Part shown: piece by piece, positions 57,428 to 61,019 of the stretch
How the letters are laid out: each line of letters begins with the position of its first letter
How positions within the stretch are numbered: the first letter of the stretch is position 1
Source: an uncultured OM182 clade bacterium
Lineage (GTDB): Bacteria > Pseudomonadota > Gammaproteobacteria > Pseudomonadales > Azotimanducaceae
Direction of reading: 5' to 3'
Assembly (NCBI GenBank): GCA_905182025.1
Contig: CAJJAA010000007.1
Location: forward strand, 1-61,019
DNA: 61,019 bases
The notes under the pieces: generated by a model
The model's database searches: none
What the model was told of the DNA's origin: nothing
What the model saw: the letters and a program-made list of their open reading frames with translations, nothing else
Program-made: the position numbers and the translations under genes

Positions 57428-58360
57428 ATGAAATTAATCATTCAAATCCCTTGTCTGAATGAAGAAGAATTCTTGCCGATCGCCTTCAATGATTTACCGA
57501 AAGATATTGAAGGAATAGATAAGATTGAAGTACTGATTGTTGATGATGGCAGTACGGATGGTACTGTCGCCGTCGCTAGAGAGATGGGTATAGATCATGT
57601 GGTAAGCCTTAGTCACAATCAAGGCCTTGCTGTTGCGTTTATGGTCGGAATCGATCGTTGTTTGACTGAGGGCGCGGATATCATCGTCAATACCGATGCT
57701 GATAATCAGTATGTAGGTGCAGACATTGAGAAACTAGTCAGACCGATTTTGAATGGTGAAAGTGATATCGTAATAGGTGCTCGACCAATTATGGACACTA
57801 ACCATTTTTCGCCAATTAAAAAGATGTTGCAGCGCCTCGGTAGTTGGGTTGTAAGACTAGCTAGTGGTACTGGAATTCCTGATGCCCCTAGTGGCTTTCG
57901 CGCTATCTCACGCTCAGCAGCGAAAGAGCTTAATGTGTTTAGTGAGTATACCTACACGCTCGAAACAATAATCCAAGCTGGGCAAAAGAATATGAGAATA
58001 ACTTCGGTTCCGATAAGAACTAATGGTGAACTTCGTCCATCCCGACTCTTTGGAAACATTTTTCAGTATGTACAACGTTCTATATTGACAATCCTAAGAA
58101 TATTTGTCGTTTATAAACCTTTTGCCTTTTTTATGGGAATTGGAATTACTTTGCTTAGTTTGGGAATTCTTATTGGAGTTAGGTATCTTTATTTTGTTTT
58201 CAACGGCGACCCAGATGGGCATATCCAATCACTTATCCTTACGGCGATCCTTGTAGGGATAGGTTTTCAAACGATTCTGATAAGTTTTGTGGCCGATTTG
58301 TTAGCAGTAAATCGGCGTCTTTTGGAGGGCTTGAAAAAAAGGTTGCAAAAATATGAGTAA
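57428..58360 (+). CDS. Family-2 glycosyltransferase with C-terminal membrane helices
   Basis: 310 residues. GT-A fold: IIQIPCLNEEEFLPIAF, VEVLIVDDGSTDGT-type nucleotide site (VLIVDDGSTDGT), NTDADNQYVGADI as the DxD region, and FRAISRSAAKELN. Two membrane helices lie at about 235-300 (ending VADLLAVNRRLLEGL). It resembles dolichol/polyprenyl-phosphate mannosyl- or glucosyltransferases, so it likely charges a lipid carrier for surface glycan synthesis. No ribosome-binding site precedes ATG 57428. Confidence 0.88.
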   Translation: MKLIIQIPCLNEEEFLPIAFNDLPKDIEGIDKIEVLIVDDGSTDGTVAVAREMGIDHVVSLSHNQGLAVAFMVGIDRCLTEGADIIVNTDADNQYVGADIEKLVRPILNGESDIVIGARPIMDTNHFSPIKKMLQRLGSWVVRLASGTGIPDAPSGFRAISRSAAKELNVFSEYTYTLETIIQAGQKNMRITSVPIRTNGELRPSRLFGNIFQYVQRSILTILRIFVVYKPFAFFMGIGITLLSLGILIGVRYLYFVFNGDPDGHIQSLILTAILVGIGFQTILISFVADLLAVNRRLLEGLKKRLQKYE

Positions 58361-58466
58361 TCACTTTTTTCGTACTGTCGATCTGGTTTACCTGTTTTGC
58401 ATCATTTTATCTATTGGGGCTTTTTTGATTGGCTCGTTTTTCCTTAATAAAGTAAAAATTGCCTGA
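58353..58466 (+). CDS. Tiny single-pass membrane protein
   Basis: A 37-residue frame starting MSNHFFRTVDLVYLFCIILS, with one hydrophobic helix (about 10-31) and a short basic end (NKVKIA). Its ATG overlaps the end of the glycosyltransferase gene (ATGAGTAA), the arrangement of coupled genes. AAAGG lies 13 bases upstream. Below the usual size cut-off, no family recognised. It may be a small partner of the glycosyltransferase (inference). Confidence 0.5.
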   Translation: MSNHFFRTVDLVYLFCIILSIGAFLIGSFFLNKVKIA

Positions 58467-58527
58467 TCTCCTGCGCATTTTCAAATAGCTCCTGTACAAT
58501 ACTCACTTTGTTTCTTAGGGCGTTGCT

Positions 58528-59322
58528 TTGCATCAATTAGTTGCCTCTCTTTGGCAGTTCCGGGGTTTTGTATTTGGAACAGTTAGACGAGATTTCGAGA
58601 ATCGCTACATTCGATCTGTCTTTGGGTTTATCTGGGCAATCCTAGAGCCGTTGTCCATGATATTGGTGTACACGTTGATCTTTTCTACGGTCATGAAGGC
58701 AAGGCTACCAGGGAGTGATGATAGTTGGGCCTATTCAATCTATTTATGTGCAGGGATCTTAACTTGGACATACTTCTCTGACACGGTTATACGATGTCAA
58801 ACACTGTTCATTGAACAAGCTAATTTACTTAAGAAGGTTAATTTCCCCAGATTAACTCTGCCAATAATTGTTTTATTATCATCAACTATAAATTTCATAA
58901 TTATTTTTTTCATACTCATCCTGTTTCTTCTGGCTATAGGACGTTTCCCTGGCATTTCGATCTTACTTGTCTTGCCGGTGCTCGCATTGCAACAAGGTTT
59001 CGCAATTGGACTTGGCATGCTGACAGGTACGCTTAATGTATTTTCCCGCGACGTGGGTAAATTCATCGGTATAGTGATGACGTTTTGGTTTTGGATGACA
59101 CCAATAATTTACCCTATCGAAATTTTACCTCCAGTATTGCAAGATGCTTTGAAATGGAATCCAATGTTTGAATCGATGAACTTCTACCATGCTCTGCTAC
59201 TGGGAAATGAAATTCCCCCAGTTTCATCATTGTACTATCTTGCATTTTTTTCTCTAACATCGTTGCTACTTGGGTATTTTTGTTTTCATAAATTGGTCGC
59301 TGACATGGTGGATGAGTTGTGA
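58528..59322 (+). CDS. Polysaccharide ABC exporter permease (Wzm-like)
   Basis: 264 residues, six membrane helices of the ABC-2 polyol/polysaccharide export type: RDFENRYIRSVFGFIWAILE, LLKKVNFPRLTLPIIVL, and FWFWMTPIIYPIEILPP are hallmarks of Wzm/KpsM/TagG-like permeases. It exports lipid-linked O-antigen or capsule chains across the inner membrane. The start is TTG 58528 (AGGGCG upstream). Overlaps its ATPase by GTGA. Confidence 0.9.
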   Translation: MHQLVASLWQFRGFVFGTVRRDFENRYIRSVFGFIWAILEPLSMILVYTLIFSTVMKARLPGSDDSWAYSIYLCAGILTWTYFSDTVIRCQTLFIEQANLLKKVNFPRLTLPIIVLLSSTINFIIIFFILILFLLAIGRFPGISILLVLPVLALQQGFAIGLGMLTGTLNVFSRDVGKFIGIVMTFWFWMTPIIYPIEILPPVLQDALKWNPMFESMNFYHALLLGNEIPPVSSLYYLAFFSLTSLLLGYFCFHKLVADMVDEL

Positions 59323-60548
59323 AAAATTGTGTCGAAGTCGATCAAGTTTCAAAAGTGTTTCGAATCTATTCGAAGCCAAGGGACAGATTCCTTGAAATAT
59401 TCTCTTTGGGCGGTAGACAACGCCATATAGAAAAGTGGGCGCTCAAGAACATATCTTTTGATTTAAAAGCAGGCGAGTCCCTAGCGTTGGTTGGAGATAA
59501 TGGGTCAGGGAAAAGTACGCTTCTCAGTATAATTGTTGGTAGCCGAGCGGCTACAGACGGTGTTGTACGAAGTCATGGGCGAGTAGCTGCGTTGTTGGAA
59601 CTTGGCATGGGTTTTAATCCTGATTTCTCCGGCAGACAGAACGCCATCACAGGATTGCAAATTTTAGGGACACCGCCAGCGGCGATACCTGAGCTGGTTG
59701 ATCGAGTGGAAAGCTTTTCTGAGCTGGGCGATTATTTCGATCAGCCTGTCCGAACATATTCAAGTGGCATGCAGGTTCGTCTAGGTTTTAGTGTTGCAAC
59801 AGTGCATGCACCCGATATTCTGATTGTCGATGAGGCACTTTCTGTTGGCGACGCATATTTCCAGCACAAGTCTGTAGCCCGGATCAGGGAACTTCGTGAT
59901 GGCGGATGTAGTTTGCTATTCGTATCTCATGATCCCGGTGCAGTTAAATCACTTTGTGACAGAGCGATTTTACTTGAAAATGGTTGCATGCAAATGGATG
60001 GATCCCCCGCACAGGTAATGGACTACTACAATGCTATGGTTGCGCAACGTGAAGCCGACTGGGAAATCAAACAAGTTGAGCTCGGGCAAACGAGAAGTGG
60101 CTCTCATGAAGTGGAAATAGTTAGTGCCAGTATGAACGATGCGTCTGGCAATTCGTTGCGAGCATTCAAAGTAGGTGAACAAGTACAAATAGCTTGTATG
60201 TTAGCTATCCACAAAGACGTTGATTTACCAACGGTAGGCATATCGATTAAAGATCGGCTCGGCTATGAGGTTTTTGGGACCAACACAGAGTATCTAGGCG
60301 TGAAAAAAGATTTTATTTTGAGCTCAAAGCGAATTTCCGTATCCTTTGATTTACCTCTAAACCTCGGAATAGGCAGTTACTCCGTTACAGTAGCGGTGCA
60401 TTCAAGTGAGACTCATTTAGAAGAAAATTACGACTGGTGGGATCAAGCTTGTGTATTTGATATGTATCAGGGCGCTGAGTTTCAATTCCAGGGGACGAGT
60501 TTTTTGCCGGTCGAAGCATCTTACAAAAGCGAAGCAGATCATGAGTAG
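59319..60548 (+). CDS. Polysaccharide ABC exporter ATPase with Wzt-type C-terminal domain
   Basis: 409 residues. ABC domain: Walker A VGDNGSGKSTLL, signature TYSSGMQVRLGFS, Walker B ILIVDEALSVGD, LFVSHDPGAVKSL. Residues about 255-400 form the beta-sandwich Wzt_C domain that in E. coli O8/O9a binds the end-modified O-polysaccharide and gates its export. Its presence suggests export of a chain with a modified non-reducing end, so a terminating transferase should lie downstream. Start GTG 59319. Confidence 0.9.
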   Translation: MKNCVEVDQVSKVFRIYSKPRDRFLEIFSLGGRQRHIEKWALKNISFDLKAGESLALVGDNGSGKSTLLSIIVGSRAATDGVVRSHGRVAALLELGMGFNPDFSGRQNAITGLQILGTPPAAIPELVDRVESFSELGDYFDQPVRTYSSGMQVRLGFSVATVHAPDILIVDEALSVGDAYFQHKSVARIRELRDGGCSLLFVSHDPGAVKSLCDRAILLENGCMQMDGSPAQVMDYYNAMVAQREADWEIKQVELGQTRSGSHEVEIVSASMNDASGNSLRAFKVGEQVQIACMLAIHKDVDLPTVGISIKDRLGYEVFGTNTEYLGVKKDFILSSKRISVSFDLPLNLGIGSYSVTVAVHSSETHLEENYDWWDQACVFDMYQGAEFQFQGTSFLPVEASYKSEADHE

Positions 60549-61019
60549 GTCAGAGATAGAAATTGAAGTCGAACAACTGATGAAGTCAATGAAAATAGGG
60601 GCGCTCAATACTGGTATTAAGGCCGCTACCTTCAGGGCGGGCATGGCGGATTCTTCCGAAAACTTCGATATATTTCAAAAACAAGCTTTTGACCGTAAAA
60701 GTGAGTATCAACTCGGTGAGTTACTTGCAGCTCACGATGAGCAGTTTGTATTATCAACCTTCAATGCTTTGTTATATAGATTGCCAACCGACGACGAGCT
60801 TACGACCGTTTTAACGGATATGCGTGCGGGTAAGATCACCAAGGTAGATGTCGTCGGGCGCCTTAGTAACTCTGTTGAAGGCAAAGCGATTTCGGTTCCT
60901 ATTAGCGGATTAGCAGGGTCATACTTTTTATCGAGAGTTCGCCGCGCCCCTCTGATTGGCGGACTTTTTTCATGTTTTTACTGGTTGCTAAGGTTACCTA
61001 AACTGGCGAGAGGGTTAAG
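60541..61019 (+). CDS. DUF4214-like protein of the polysaccharide locus, N-terminal part
   Basis: The frame starts at ATG 60541, overlapping the ATPase stop by eight bases, and runs off the window edge after 159 codons. Residues 60-120 (AHDEQFVLSTFNALLYRLP, LTDMRAGKITKVDVVGRL) resemble the DUF4214/phycobilisome-linker-like repeat found at the N-terminus of glycosyltransferases and methyltransferases beside Wzm/Wzt genes. The following segment has the pattern PLIGGLFSCFYWLLRLPKL. The catalytic part, if any, is outside the window. Confidence 0.7.
   Translation, partial: MSRSEIEIEVEQLMKSMKIGALNTGIKAATFRAGMADSSENFDIFQKQAFDRKSEYQLGELLAAHDEQFVLSTFNALLYRLPTDDELTTVLTDMRAGKITKVDVVGRLSNSVEGKAISVPISGLAGSYFLSRVRRAPLIGGLFSCFYWLLRLPKLARGL

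Overview
The window is a 61 kb piece of a gammaproteobacterial chromosome. The evidence is gene content and gene order: metG-rnf-nth beside mrp-dcd, gyrA-pheA-hisC-tyrA-cmk-rpsA-ihfB-lapA-lapB, scpA-scpB-rluB beside trpS and yciO, the yciB-yciI cluster, ubiG, RNase T, MnmC and Hda. This resembles the Pseudomonas-type core arrangement with several members missing. I cannot name the genus. I see no rRNA, tRNA, CRISPR array, prophage or insertion sequence.

Left part (1-6450): the start of a family-20 beta-hexosaminidase that runs off the left edge, a membrane diguanylate cyclase, and a very large PilZ-DUF1631-GGDEF-EAL gene. The front 2.9 kb of that gene is broken by many frameshifts, while its GGDEF-EAL end is open and intact. 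Then (6.5-13.4 kb) come argD, a lone hydantoinase-B gene, monothiol glutaredoxin, RNase T, pyrC and argG. From 13.4 to 20 kb a leftward operon reads metG-rnfA-rnfB-rnfD-rnfG-rnfE-nth. It has no separate rnfC: the ferredoxin end of RnfC is fused to RnfB, and the NADH/FMN part is absent. From 20 to 26.8 kb lie mrp (apparently with an ATT start), dcd, DUF3108 and DUF2066 proteins, an AI-2E-family permease, hda, and a Firmicutes-like MurG homologue. From 26.8 to 29.3 kb is a self-contained module: GntR/YtrA regulator, ABC transporter and small lipoprotein, with a palindrome at its promoter.

The middle (29.5-45.6 kb) holds serA; a leftward group of a 140-residue unknown, yciH, sseA and mnmC; a membrane-anchored cold-shock-domain protein; the yciB-yciI-SH3-pdxJ group; the rightward yciO, trpS, scpA, scpB and rluB; and the leftward mtaD-ubiG and yciK. 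From 45.8 to 56.6 kb is the gyrA-to-lapB block for DNA topology, aromatic amino acids and histidine, CMP kinase, ribosomal protein S1, IHF and LPS control. serC and aroA, common members of this block, are absent here.

The right end (56.8-61 kb) has a ComEA-like protein and the start of a surface-polysaccharide locus: a family-2 glycosyltransferase, a tiny membrane protein, a Wzm/Wzt exporter, and a DUF4214-like protein cut by the window end. Most of the window is ordinary housekeeping. The most unusual item is the RnfB-RnfC hybrid. Next are the membrane-tethered cold-shock protein, the Firmicutes-like MurG, the eroded c-di-GMP giant, and several unexplained inverted or tandem repeats between genes.
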